A DNA stretch of 64,000 bases from Bacteroides ovatus. Lineage in GTDB: Bacteria; Bacteroidota; Bacteroidia; Bacteroidales; Bacteroidaceae. Each line of letters begins with the position of its first letter. Position 1 is the stretch's first letter. Below are positions 35,714 to 45,095 of this stretch, in pieces. A model generated the notes under the pieces. That model did not search any database, was not told where the DNA came from, and was given only the letters and a program-made list of their open reading frames with translations. The translations under genes and the position numbers were made by a program. The DNA lies in NCBI GenBank assembly GCA_030844565.1, contig JAUUNK010000001.1, forward strand, positions 62,001 through 126,000, written 5' to 3'.

Positions 35714-35829
35714 TTCAGGATGTAGTAACCCATAATTTGATGAATTAACTGGACTTGCCCCGCTTTTTATGTTAATTCAAAACTTAACGAACTACAGCAT
35801 AAAAAAGTGAGTAAATAATTATATCAACA

Positions 35830-37401
35830 ATGGCACTTGCAATAAACATAGAAGATTTGCTGAACAAGCAGAAGATTGAATCCAATCGGATTGAGTTTAA
35901 GAAAGGTTGGAATCCAGCAAGCATATATCATAGTGTATGTGCTTTCGCTAATGATTTTGAAGACCTTGGCGGTGGCTATATCGTTGTTGGTGTAGATACC
36001 GATGAGAAAACAGGAATGGCTATTCGTCCAATAGAAGGAATATCCATTGAGAAAATTGACGGGATTCTTCAAGATATGATTGGTTATAACAACAAGATTT
36101 CGCCTTACTATATGCCTCGTACAAGTGTGGAGGAGGTGGATGGGAAGCACGTTCTTGTTGTATGGTGTCCTGCTGGCATTAACCGACCCTATTCCATACC
36201 TGAGAATGTCACATCTAAGAGTATAACTAAAGAATACTACTACATTCGAAGTGGCACAAGCAGTATCATTGCCCGAGGTGAGGTGCTTGATGAACTGCGT
36301 GAATTGGCAAGTCGTGTTCCATTTGATGAAAGGGGTAATCCCGACATCAAACTGGAAGATATATCCACATTACTTTTACGTGAGTATTTGGTTAAAGTAG
36401 GTAGCAAACTTGCCAATGAACTTTATACAAAACCTCTGAATGAAATCCTCGAACAGATGGACTTATATGTCGGTTCTTCTGAAAATCGAATACTAAGAAA
36501 TGTGGCAGCCATGATGTTTTGCGAGAATCCAAGTAAATTTTTCAAGCGCACACAGATAGAAGTAGTTTTCTTCCCTGAAGGCAGACTAAAGAATCCTAAC
36601 AACTTATATGAAGGACCCGTTATTACAGGATCGGTCACTCAAATTATCGACCGGACATTGGAATATTTGAACAGGATGCTTGTTATTCAAACGGTGATAA
36701 AACCTAAAGACTCAAATCGGAGCAGGAAATTCTTCACATACCCCTATCAGGCACTAGAAGAAAGCATTACAAATAGTCTTTATCATAGAGATTATCGCGA
36801 ATGGGAGCCTGTAATAATTACGATTGAGCCACAAGGAATAACCATTCAGAATGTTGGCGGTCCTGACCGCAGCATTTCTACTGCTGACATTTCTAAATGT
36901 GAGATACTCGTATCAAGGCGTTATCGTAACCGTAGATTGGGAGAATATTTAAAGGAATTAGATTTAACAGAGGGTAGAAGTACCGGTATTCCTACTATTC
37001 AGAATGTATTGGAAGCTAACGGCTCACCTCGAGCATCAGTGATGACAGACGAAGAACGCACATTCTTTAGAATAACCATTCCATGTCATGAAAGTGCAGG
37101 AAACATCATTGCTGACATAACACATAAAGATGATACGCTAAAAGTATCAAAACGGGGTACACAAAAAAGTGCACTACAAAGTACACCAAAAAGTGCACTG
37201 CAAACTGCATCAGAAACTGCACTGAAAACCATTCAACAGATTCAAAACAATCCAAGAATAACTTTGTCTGAAATATCAAAGGAAACGGGCATTTCCAGGC
37301 GATGGGTAGCAACTACTGTAAAGAACCTACAAGAAAGTGGCATAATCAAAAGAGTTGGCCCGAATAAAGGAGGTTATTGGGAGATCGTGAGTGAAAATTG
37401 A
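35830..37401 (+). CDS. AlbA_2 (Schlafen-like) ATP-binding regulator with C-terminal winged helix
   Basis: 523 residues. The AlbA_2 domain starts ESNRIEFKKGWNPASIYHSV and has AFANDFEDLGGGYIVVGVD (about 38-56). The HATPase-like part in the middle contains EESITNSLYHRDYREWEPV and later GRSTGIPTIQNVLEANGSPR. A linker with TPKSALQ-type repeats (about 443-465) leads to a winged helix, TLSEISKETGISRRWVATTV. It is a distant relative of the 598-residue protein at 14144. Likely a DNA- or RNA-binding regulator, with real function unknown. It follows an IS relic and is AT-richer than rnr next door, so it was probably acquired. Confidence 0.75.
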   Translation: MALAINIEDLLNKQKIESNRIEFKKGWNPASIYHSVCAFANDFEDLGGGYIVVGVDTDEKTGMAIRPIEGISIEKIDGILQDMIGYNNKISPYYMPRTSVEEVDGKHVLVVWCPAGINRPYSIPENVTSKSITKEYYYIRSGTSSIIARGEVLDELRELASRVPFDERGNPDIKLEDISTLLLREYLVKVGSKLANELYTKPLNEILEQMDLYVGSSENRILRNVAAMMFCENPSKFFKRTQIEVVFFPEGRLKNPNNLYEGPVITGSVTQIIDRTLEYLNRMLVIQTVIKPKDSNRSRKFFTYPYQALEESITNSLYHRDYREWEPVIITIEPQGITIQNVGGPDRSISTADISKCEILVSRRYRNRRLGEYLKELDLTEGRSTGIPTIQNVLEANGSPRASVMTDEERTFFRITIPCHESAGNIIADITHKDDTLKVSKRGTQKSALQSTPKSALQTASETALKTIQQIQNNPRITLSEISKETGISRRWVATTVKNLQESGIIKRVGPNKGGYWEIVSEN

Positions 37402-37580
37402 GTTATCGCATAACATACATTATCCCTACCAAAGCCATCATCTCCCCTCTTCCTAGCCAAATCCTTCCGAAATCCCCCTTGAACATTAAAGTTTTCCCCT
37501 CCTTCGTCGCCATCAGATTCAAAATTTTGTTTACTTTGTACTTCCATCAAATAGTATATAAATAAAAAGACCTTCACGTT

Positions 37581-39725
37581 ATGGCGAAAAAGAAAGAAAA
37601 GAAAGCCGGTAAGCGAATGAATAAAAAGCAATTGGTTGCCTTGGTAACGGACCTCTTCCATACCAAACAAGGCGAAACGCTTAGCATGAAATATATCTTC
37701 TCCGAACTGCGGCTCACCACGCATCCACAGAAAATGCTGTGTGTAGACGTCTTGCACGAACTCATGGATGACGATTATATCAGCGAAGTGGAGCCAAGCA
37801 GGTTCCGCCTCAACAATCATGGAATAGAAATGGTGGGAACCTTCCAGCGGAAAAGCAACGGAAAGAACTCCTTTATCCCCGAAGGCGGCGGCGAACCGAT
37901 ATTCATTGCCGAAAGAAACTCCTCCCATGCCATGAATAATGACAAGGTGAAAATAGCATTCTACGCCAAACGCAAGATGAGGGAAGCCGAAGGAGAAGTC
38001 ATCGAAATCCTCGAACGCGCCAACGACACTTTCGTAGGAACACTGGAAGTCGCCAAATCGTATGCCTTCCTCGTGACGGAGAACCGGACACTTGCCAACG
38101 ATATTTTTATCCCGAAAGACAAACTGAAAGGCGGCAAAAGCGGAGATAAAGCTATCGTAAAAGTAGTGGAATGGCCCGATAAAGCGAAGAACCCCATCGG
38201 GCAGGTGATTGACATTCTTGGTAAAGCGGGCGATAACACCACCGAGATGCACGCTATTCTGGCGGAGTTCGGTTTGCCCTACGTTTATCCGAAGTCCGTA
38301 GAGAAGGCTGCGGAAAAGATTCCGGCAGAGATTACTCCCGAGGAGATTGCACAACGCGAGGATTTCCGTAAGGTGACTACCTTCACCATTGACCCCAAAG
38401 ATGCCAAAGACTTTGACGACGCTCTTTCCATCCGTTCCCTCAGCAACGGGTTGTGGGAAGTGGGCGTGCATATTGCCGACGTGACACACTACGTCAAAGA
38501 AGGCAGCGCCATCGACAAAGAAGCTGAAAAGCGTGCCACCTCCGTCTATCTGGTAGACCGCACCATCCCCATGCTCCCCGAACGGCTCTGCAACTTCATC
38601 TGTTCCCTCCGTCCCCACGAAGAGAAGCTGGCTTTCTCGGTCATCTTCAACATCACGGAGAAAGGCGAAGTGAAAGACTCGCGCATTGTACATACCGTCA
38701 TCAACTCCGACCGCCGCTTCACCTACGAAGAAGCACAGAACATCATCGAAACAAAAGAAGGCGACTTCAAGGAAGAGGTACTGATGCTCGACACCATCGC
38801 CAAGGCATTGCGCGAGAAACGCTTCTCAGCCGGAGCCATCAACTTCGACCGCTACGAAGTGAAGTTCGAGATAGACGAGAAAGGAAAACCCATCAGTGTC
38901 TACTTCAAAGAATCCAAGGACGCCAACAAGCTGGTGGAAGAGTTTATGTTGCTTGCCAACCGCACGGTGGCAGAGAAAATAGGAAAAGTGCCTAAAGGCA
39001 AAAAAGCCAAAGTGCTCCCCTACCGCATCCATGACCTGCCAGACCCCGAGAAGCTCGAAAACCTGTCCCAGTTCATCGCCCGCTTCGGCTACAAGCTACG
39101 CACCAGCGGCGCCAAGACCGATATATCCAAATCTATCAACCACCTGCTGGACGACATACAAGGCAAGAAGGAAGAAAACCTCATCGAAACCGTCTCCATC
39201 CGTGCCATGCAGAAAGCACGCTACTCCACGCATAACATCGGACACTACGGACTGGCATTCGACTACTACACGCACTTCACCTCGCCCATCCGCCGCTTCC
39301 CCGACATGATGGTGCACCGGCTGGTGACCAAATACCTGGCAGGAGGACGCAGCGTGTCCGAAGCCAAGTATGAAGACCTGTGCGACCACAGCTCGAATAT
39401 GGAACAAATAGCAGCCAACGCCGAGCGCGCTTCCATCAAGTACAAGCAAGTGGAATTTATGAGCGAACGCCTCGGACAGATATACGACGGAGTAATCTCC
39501 GGCGTAACGGAATGGGGCTTGTATGTGGAGCTGAACGAAAACAAATGTGAAGGCATGGTGCCCATCCGCGACCTCGACGATGATTACTACGAGTTCGACG
39601 AGAAGAACTACTGCCTCCGCGGACGCCGCAAGAATCACGTCTACAGCCTGGGAGACACCATCACCGTACGTGTGGCCCGTGCCAACATCGAGAAGAAACA
39701 ACTCGACTTTGCATTAGTAGACTGA
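37581..39725 (+). CDS. rnr: Ribonuclease R
   Basis: 714 residues, a normal length. A basic N-terminus (KKKEKKAGKR) and winged-helix/cold-shock domains precede the RNB catalytic domain, whose active site is IDPKDAKDFDDALS (about 267-280; the aspartates bind magnesium). FNRTIPMLPERLCNFIC-type and HFTSPIRRFPDMMVHRLV motifs follow, and an S1 domain (GVISGVTEWGLYVELNENK, about 635-714) ends the protein. It degrades structured RNA 3' to 5' and acts in mRNA and rRNA quality control. Single transcription unit; the next gene begins 66 bp on. Confidence 0.95.
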   Translation: MAKKKEKKAGKRMNKKQLVALVTDLFHTKQGETLSMKYIFSELRLTTHPQKMLCVDVLHELMDDDYISEVEPSRFRLNNHGIEMVGTFQRKSNGKNSFIPEGGGEPIFIAERNSSHAMNNDKVKIAFYAKRKMREAEGEVIEILERANDTFVGTLEVAKSYAFLVTENRTLANDIFIPKDKLKGGKSGDKAIVKVVEWPDKAKNPIGQVIDILGKAGDNTTEMHAILAEFGLPYVYPKSVEKAAEKIPAEITPEEIAQREDFRKVTTFTIDPKDAKDFDDALSIRSLSNGLWEVGVHIADVTHYVKEGSAIDKEAEKRATSVYLVDRTIPMLPERLCNFICSLRPHEEKLAFSVIFNITEKGEVKDSRIVHTVINSDRRFTYEEAQNIIETKEGDFKEEVLMLDTIAKALREKRFSAGAINFDRYEVKFEIDEKGKPISVYFKESKDANKLVEEFMLLANRTVAEKIGKVPKGKKAKVLPYRIHDLPDPEKLENLSQFIARFGYKLRTSGAKTDISKSINHLLDDIQGKKEENLIETVSIRAMQKARYSTHNIGHYGLAFDYYTHFTSPIRRFPDMMVHRLVTKYLAGGRSVSEAKYEDLCDHSSNMEQIAANAERASIKYKQVEFMSERLGQIYDGVISGVTEWGLYVELNENKCEGMVPIRDLDDDYYEFDEKNYCLRGRRKNHVYSLGDTITVRVARANIEKKQLDFALVD

Positions 39726-39791
39726 TAAGTCACGAACAAATTGCGCCCATAGGACATTGTAGATAAATGGAATAACTAGTTACGAATTACA

Positions 39792-40271
39792 ATGAAAACC
39801 CTGATTATTGAAGATAAGCAACGCATCGAGTCTATCCTGACCCGATGCGAAGTCTGCTTTGTCGGCATCACCGACCTGGCAGGCAACCCCTACGTCCTCC
39901 CCATGAACTTCGGTTACTGGGAAGGCATCCTCTACCTGCACTCCGGACCCGAAGGGGGCAAACTGGAAATGCTGGCACACAACAACAATGTCTGCATCAC
40001 TTTCTGCACCGGGCATGAGCTCATCTACCAACATCCCAAGATGGCGTGCAGCTACAGCATGCGTTCCGAAAGCGTCATCTGCCGCGGAAAAGTGCGGTTC
40101 ATTGAAGATATGGAAGAGAAAAGACGTGCACTCGATATTATCATGAAGCACTATACGGAGAATGAATGCGGCTACGCCGAACCTTCCGTGCGCCACGTCA
40201 AAGTGTGGGAAGTGACAATTGAAAACATGACCGGGAAAGTCTTTGGGCGGCATGCCTATGAGACGTTGTAG
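39792..40271 (+). CDS. FMN-binding split-barrel protein (pyridoxamine oxidase/Nim-like family)
   Basis: 159 residues. Pattern of the Pyridox_ox_2 family: IESILTRCEVCFVGITDLAG, YVLPMNFGYWEGILYLHSGP, GGKLEMLAHNNNVCITFCTG, and late SESVICRGKVRFIEDMEEKR with HVKVWEVTIENMTGK. Such small flavoproteins reduce varied substrates; nitroimidazole-resistance Nim proteins belong to the same group, but nothing here proves that activity. It ends two bases from the convergent stop codon of the membrane SARP-like regulator. Confidence 0.85.
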   Translation: MKTLIIEDKQRIESILTRCEVCFVGITDLAGNPYVLPMNFGYWEGILYLHSGPEGGKLEMLAHNNNVCITFCTGHELIYQHPKMACSYSMRSESVICRGKVRFIEDMEEKRRALDIIMKHYTENECGYAEPSVRHVKVWEVTIENMTGKVFGRHAYETL

Positions 40272-40273
40272 AA

Positions 40274-42859
40274 CTACCTCCCATTGATAAAGTGTTCGAA
40301 GTTGCACTGAAAGTCTTCATTCAAAATCAACTTATACTCTTTCGTAAACTGATCGAAGGTGGCATTCGCCACTCCTATGCGCTTCAAAGCAAGCAGGCAG
40401 CGGCACTTGACGCGCACCGATTCTTCGTCCAGGGAGTCAAACCGAAGGATACAATTAGATATGCGTATCCTTAGTTTGTCATTGTCGGCAAACTGCCTGC
40501 TATCCCTCAGTTTACTAAGAAGACCTATCATAGAATCGGAATACTCCGCTTTAAAACCATCCACCCAATCAAATTGCATGTTGGGAAGTAAGGGACCGGA
40601 GGATGCGAGACTTAATAACGTCTCCAAGTCGTCTTCGCCCGCCACATCCAAGGGCAGCATTTGATTGATGAGCCGGATGGCTATTTCATAATCGTTATAT
40701 ATGCGTCCTTTGTTGAAGAAATACCAATAGCCGTTGGCAGAAGATATTTCAGTATCCCCCACCTCTTCCAGTAGCAGGCGAATCTTGCGTATGTTGACAC
40801 TGCGATTGTTAGAAAAGCTCTCCTCAGACTTATCATACCATAGGAGTTCTTTCAGTTTCACGTTAGAGATGCCTTTGTGGTTTTGGTTGGAATGGAGGAT
40901 GATAACAGACAAAAGTTGCCGCATGATTGGCGTGAACTTCCCGGTTATGTCTTTTAAATCACGGTTAATCACCTGAAAGCCGTTGAGCATATAAATGCCC
41001 GGAGTGGTGTTTGCGGCGGGAGCTTGCGGCATAGAGTATTCCCGGGCTTCTTCCTCTATCTCCACGGCATGAACCGCCGTAGGCTTAAGCGGGACTTCGG
41101 GCTGTGTCCTGGACAACCGTTTTCGTCCCCAACACCGCAGCTTCCACACCCCGATGCCCAAGGCGAGCACACAGATGCCTATCCACAACATCTTCCACTT
41201 TGCATCCTCCCGCTGCACTGCCCCGCCTTGAAGAGGCAACACGGGAGAGGCTATTGAATAAATATTCGCCTCATAATCGCTACCTTCCACTTGATGTACA
41301 GTTATAGCATAATAGCTTTTCTGCGAAGAGAGATACATCAAATCGGCATGCGAATTGACATCGAGGAAAGTATAAGGCAAGGTGTCTCCTAAGACTTCCG
41401 TTTCGCCATTCTCCAGGTTGAGGTCTTTCAATACCAAAGCCGACTGAAAGCGCCCCGGGCTAAAAAACAAGCCTTTGGCGTGCATATTTCCGCCCTCGTC
41501 CATTATCAACGTGGAAGCTACTACCTCGCCATTCGCATTCTCCGGTACAGACCATTGTTTCTCCAACGAATAGTCTTCCAGATGGAGCTTATATAAATCC
41601 CTATAATGGGTGACCCCATATTCTTGCTTTCCCAGGTCATTGCCCAGCCCGCCATAAATGTAGATGGCAGAGTCGGTTTCTCCAATCGCACTCAGATAGC
41701 GGGGACTAATCCCTTCCAACTCCTTGCGCACCAGCTTGCCCGATAGAGATATCTTATTGAGTTCCCGGCTGTAAGAATGAAACCCGTAGCCCAGCAACTG
41801 TACGACGGATGAATCGGCTTTGGAAAAGAACCGATTGTGTTGGGTGTAGGCTGACTGGCGTTGCCGCCGGATGGGGATAGACCAATTCTTCTTTTCAAAA
41901 TCAAAGAACGACAAGTGTTCCCCGTCGGCTTTCTCAAAATCATAATAGACCAGCCGGCTTTCCCCCTCCCCCCGGGGAATAGAGAGAAACTGATTGGTGA
42001 TGCGCTCCACGTCAATGGGCGGAGAGAAGGGATACTCCTTCACGGTGTTCCGCACCAAATCATACTTTACCACCCGGTCTTTTGCAACAAAGTAGCAGGC
42101 AGACTTCCTCTTATCCGTCACCGGATAGGTCTTGGAAGAAAAAGCAAGAGTTTTCACGTGTTTCCAATGCGTATGCCGGTTTATTATCCATTCGGGATTT
42201 GCTATATAAGCACTCATTCTTTGGGATTCATCTTTCAATAAAGTATCAACGGCGGCGTGGTGCAAATGCCATTCATACCGTATGCAATCGGGAGAAAGGC
42301 CGATACTCACGTTTCTTAAAACGATAGGGGCTACATCCGAAGTCATATAAGGAGCCAAACCGTTGGCGCCAAAACAGACCTTAAGGGCGTTTTCTTTCGT
42401 AATGTCGGTTTCTTTGGAGATAAGAGAGCCGTTTTCTTTCACATACACTGTGTCTCCCTGCTGTTGCAGCTCTATCTTCACCCGGTTCCATTCATGAATA
42501 TCCATCTTCTCCCCCGGACCTATCTTTCCAAGATATTGCTGGTCTTTAATAAGACACAGATAAGGGTCTTCGTTCACCGGGTTGACTAAGAGTAGGTTAA
42601 TGCTGTGGTGTTTTCCGAGAATCAGGCGGCATACATACCCGAAGTGCTCTCCCTTGGGGCGTATCTTTAAATCGAAAGACAGAGAGAAATAATCTTTGAA
42701 TTTGAGTTGCCGGTTGCCGGCGGGTATGATAAATGAAGTACGTTCATCTTTTGAGTATTCATAAGCACGAAAAGAAAGCCCGCCAATGTTTTCATCTCCC
42801 CGGGCAATGATGGCTGGCAGAATATACAGGATGCTAAATAATAGTCGGATATATTTCAT
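40274..42859 (-). CDS. Transmembrane regulator: periplasmic propeller sensor, cytoplasmic SARP-type (winged helix plus BTAD) output
   Basis: 861 residues from ATG 42859, where a signal peptide begins (KYIRLLFSILYILPAIIARG); frames further upstream lack one. About 20-205 is a LamG/concanavalin-like sandwich (YFSLSFDLKIRPKGEHFGYV) and 220-540 a kelch-like propeller (AIGETDSAIYIYGGLGNDLG). One membrane helix lies at about 555-575 (MLWIGICVLALGIGVWKL). The cytoplasmic part has an OmpR-type winged helix at about 630-710 (FTPIMRQLLSVII, LKELLWYDKSEE, VNIRKIRLLLEEVG, ANGYWYF) and then a BTAD-like TPR domain to the end (GPLLPNMQFDWVDGF; DSLDEESVRVKCRCLLAL). Winged helix plus BTAD is the SARP arrangement. 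No kinase or receiver domain is present. It should sense a glycan in the periplasm and act directly on the 43-54 kb locus; 11-bp repeats of SARP type lie at 51192-51284. Confidence 0.75.
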   Translation of the reverse strand: MKYIRLLFSILYILPAIIARGDENIGGLSFRAYEYSKDERTSFIIPAGNRQLKFKDYFSLSFDLKIRPKGEHFGYVCRLILGKHHSINLLLVNPVNEDPYLCLIKDQQYLGKIGPGEKMDIHEWNRVKIELQQQGDTVYVKENGSLISKETDITKENALKVCFGANGLAPYMTSDVAPIVLRNVSIGLSPDCIRYEWHLHHAAVDTLLKDESQRMSAYIANPEWIINRHTHWKHVKTLAFSSKTYPVTDKRKSACYFVAKDRVVKYDLVRNTVKEYPFSPPIDVERITNQFLSIPRGEGESRLVYYDFEKADGEHLSFFDFEKKNWSIPIRRQRQSAYTQHNRFFSKADSSVVQLLGYGFHSYSRELNKISLSGKLVRKELEGISPRYLSAIGETDSAIYIYGGLGNDLGKQEYGVTHYRDLYKLHLEDYSLEKQWSVPENANGEVVASTLIMDEGGNMHAKGLFFSPGRFQSALVLKDLNLENGETEVLGDTLPYTFLDVNSHADLMYLSSQKSYYAITVHQVEGSDYEANIYSIASPVLPLQGGAVQREDAKWKMLWIGICVLALGIGVWKLRCWGRKRLSRTQPEVPLKPTAVHAVEIEEEAREYSMPQAPAANTTPGIYMLNGFQVINRDLKDITGKFTPIMRQLLSVIILHSNQNHKGISNVKLKELLWYDKSEESFSNNRSVNIRKIRLLLEEVGDTEISSANGYWYFFNKGRIYNDYEIAIRLINQMLPLDVAGEDDLETLLSLASSGPLLPNMQFDWVDGFKAEYSDSMIGLLSKLRDSRQFADNDKLRIRISNCILRFDSLDEESVRVKCRCLLALKRIGVANATFDQFTKEYKLILNEDFQCNFEHFINGR

Positions 42860-43053
42860 AGCAGAAGAGTATTTAAAGCAAAGATAATACTTACACGCCA
42901 AAATGTCCTCAGATTCATTGAACAAATAACCATCCGGTAGGGAAAAAACAGCCATCGCGCAGTGTGCAAATACCCTGCCCCAAGGCTGTTAACAAACCAC
43001 CTTTTAATGCCCTTCAAACCGAGCTTTTTCCGCCTTTCATCCTGCCCTGCATT

Positions 43054-45078
43054 CTAGCGGACAGGCATATCGCGCGAAGGCAATTCTCCCCGTAAATATC
43101 GGGCGGCTTCTCCGGCGAGCCAGAGATAGTGGTCGGGAGCGTCGCCTTTGTAAGTTAAGAAAACGCTTTCTCCCGCCGGGGGCGTATCGGTACATTTAAA
43201 GAAAGCCGTTCCCTCGTCTATCTCGTCAAACATGGCAAGGTAGAGGCTTTGGGCTCCTGCGTCTACGGCTCCCACCACTTGTTTCCAGAAGAAGCGCCCG
43301 CCCAGGCGGGGTATTTGGTCTAAAGGAGCATCCCTTTTCATATTGTGCCAACTGAATCCCGGGAAGAGTACGGGCATGTAGTCTTTGCCGTTCTTCCGAC
43401 ACCACTGCATGTCTTCCGCCAGCAGCCCGCGGAAAGTCTCATAAGTGGTATCATCAAAGCGGCCCACCAGCCAGGGGTGCACGATGTCCGCCTCTTTAAT
43501 CAGCTCGTGGAGTCTCTTGTCCGGCACGGCATCTACGGTGAGTGTCCGCCAATGGGTGGGCACTCCCACGAGCACCGCGCAGCCTTCGGCTTTGAGGAAA
43601 TCCAGTAACTTCTTTATCTGTGTGTATCCGTATTTGCGGTGGTCGTTGAAACCTATCCCCCACACAGCTACCAGCGGTTTGCCATGATGATGGACATAAT
43701 GGTTATTCGCCCGCGAGGTAAGCTTATACTTCCGGCACAATGCTTTCCAGTCGTTTATCAGAAGGTCTTCTTCTCCCGGTTCCATGCCGGAAAGGTCGTA
43801 CATGAGGCAGAGTGCCCTGTCCTGTTTCTCCGCTGCGAGGATGGCATTGGCAAGGATGTGGTTATAGTTGTCCGTGCCCGCCCGGGTTCGTAGCGACACC
43901 ACGAAGCGTTGCATAAAGGCTCCGTCTATGCCATACTGCCGCATCCATTTGAAATGCAAGTCTGTGGTGGAGGCATCGTACGAACTAAACACACGGGCAG
44001 GAGTCCCGTCGGGCAGTTTAAAGGGTGTTTCATACGTCCTTTCGTATTCCGACACATCGGGCCAAAGGTCGATGGTGCATTTGCCGGGTGCAAACTCCCC
44101 GCTTTTCTCAAAGTGTTTCCATCCCAGTCCCGCGCTGTCTCCGGGGGTGTTGAACCAGCCCTGATAGCCTGCCATCACTAAATGGCGGAGTGATTTATAC
44201 CGGATGCGGCTCATCGCTTCGGTGGTCTTCTCCTTGCTATCGGAGAAGGTTATTTCCTGCGGAAGCTGATTCAAGGCAATGAATTCACTGAGATACCTGT
44301 CGGGGTATACCTTTACTATATTCAGTCCCTGATAGCCTGTGCCCAGAGGTTTGCCGACAGGTCCTATGGTTATCATTTCCATATCTCCCGCCTTGCCGTA
44401 AGCGTTGTTGTGCAGATGGCCGGCAAACACGGCATTCACGCCGTATTGCCGGAACAGGCGGATGTACTTCTCACGCGCGGCAACCGGGAAGTTGGAATAA
44501 TTCTCAGGTTCATCCATCCGCTTGAGAAAGACGGAGCAATGAGTGAAGATGAATTTGAACCTTGCCTTAGCAGCTCTCTGCAATTCCTGTTTCAACCACT
44601 GGAACTGCGCTTCTTCCCTTCCGGCGTCTTTCTCTTTTATTATATTCGAATCAATACCTATGAATGCGCAATCGCCAAAGGTGAACGAGAAATGAGTATC
44701 TCCGTAGTTTCTCTTATAAGCCGCCAGGGTAGCCTCATTTACTTTACCTATGTCATGATTTCCGGGAATCATGTATACCTTTATAGACGGGTCGATTTCG
44801 GCAATCCTGCCTTTAAAGGCTGCAATCTGTTCCCCGCTCCGGGAGCTGTTCACAAAGTCTCCGGTGATGATTACAAAGGGAGGTTTCAACCGGTTGATAG
44901 CCGCCACCGCCTTGTTCATAGCATCTGTCTCGGCGGAAACACTCTTATTGCCGTCTATAAACCCGAACTGCGGATCGCTGAGCTGCACAAAGAAAAAGCG
45001 CTTCGCCTGCGCCTTTGCTCCATGGCAGCCGAAGACTGCCAGCAGGAGCCATAAGATGGTCAGTAATCTCTTATTCAT
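43054..45078 (-). CDS. Metallophosphoesterase fused to GH99/GH71-like glycosidase domain
   Basis: 674 residues from ATG 45078 (a GTG 15 bases earlier is less likely). Signal peptide ends near HGAKAQA. Residues about 28-265 are a calcineurin-like phosphoesterase of the CPPED1 type: QLSDPQFGF, ITGDFVNS, IPGNHDIGK, FIFTHCSVF, FAGHLHNNAYG. Residues about 295-665 are a GH99/GH71-like barrel: VMAGYQGWFNTPGD, HFKWMRQYGIDGAFMQRF, HHHGKPLVAVWGIGFNDH, VLFPGFSWHN, FFWKQVVGAVDAGAQSLYLA and MFDEIDEGTAFFK. One exported enzyme thus joins a phosphatase and a likely endo-mannosidase-type domain. It sits in the SusCD/GH92 locus, which suggests a phosphorylated mannose-containing glycan as substrate (inference). 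Confidence 0.8.
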   Translation of the reverse strand: MNKRLLTILWLLLAVFGCHGAKAQAKRFFFVQLSDPQFGFIDGNKSVSAETDAMNKAVAAINRLKPPFVIITGDFVNSSRSGEQIAAFKGRIAEIDPSIKVYMIPGNHDIGKVNEATLAAYKRNYGDTHFSFTFGDCAFIGIDSNIIKEKDAGREEAQFQWLKQELQRAAKARFKFIFTHCSVFLKRMDEPENYSNFPVAAREKYIRLFRQYGVNAVFAGHLHNNAYGKAGDMEMITIGPVGKPLGTGYQGLNIVKVYPDRYLSEFIALNQLPQEITFSDSKEKTTEAMSRIRYKSLRHLVMAGYQGWFNTPGDSAGLGWKHFEKSGEFAPGKCTIDLWPDVSEYERTYETPFKLPDGTPARVFSSYDASTTDLHFKWMRQYGIDGAFMQRFVVSLRTRAGTDNYNHILANAILAAEKQDRALCLMYDLSGMEPGEEDLLINDWKALCRKYKLTSRANNHYVHHHGKPLVAVWGIGFNDHRKYGYTQIKKLLDFLKAEGCAVLVGVPTHWRTLTVDAVPDKRLHELIKEADIVHPWLVGRFDDTTYETFRGLLAEDMQWCRKNGKDYMPVLFPGFSWHNMKRDAPLDQIPRLGGRFFWKQVVGAVDAGAQSLYLAMFDEIDEGTAFFKCTDTPPAGESVFLTYKGDAPDHYLWLAGEAARYLRGELPSRDMPVR

Positions 45079-45095
45079 AAATTCGTTTATCACTC

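Noticed and set aside
37374..38693. 439-codon open frame antisense to the rnr gene
   Set aside because: It lies fully opposite the well-supported ribonuclease R frame, has low-complexity Phe/His/Gly content typical of reverse reading, and shows no domain.
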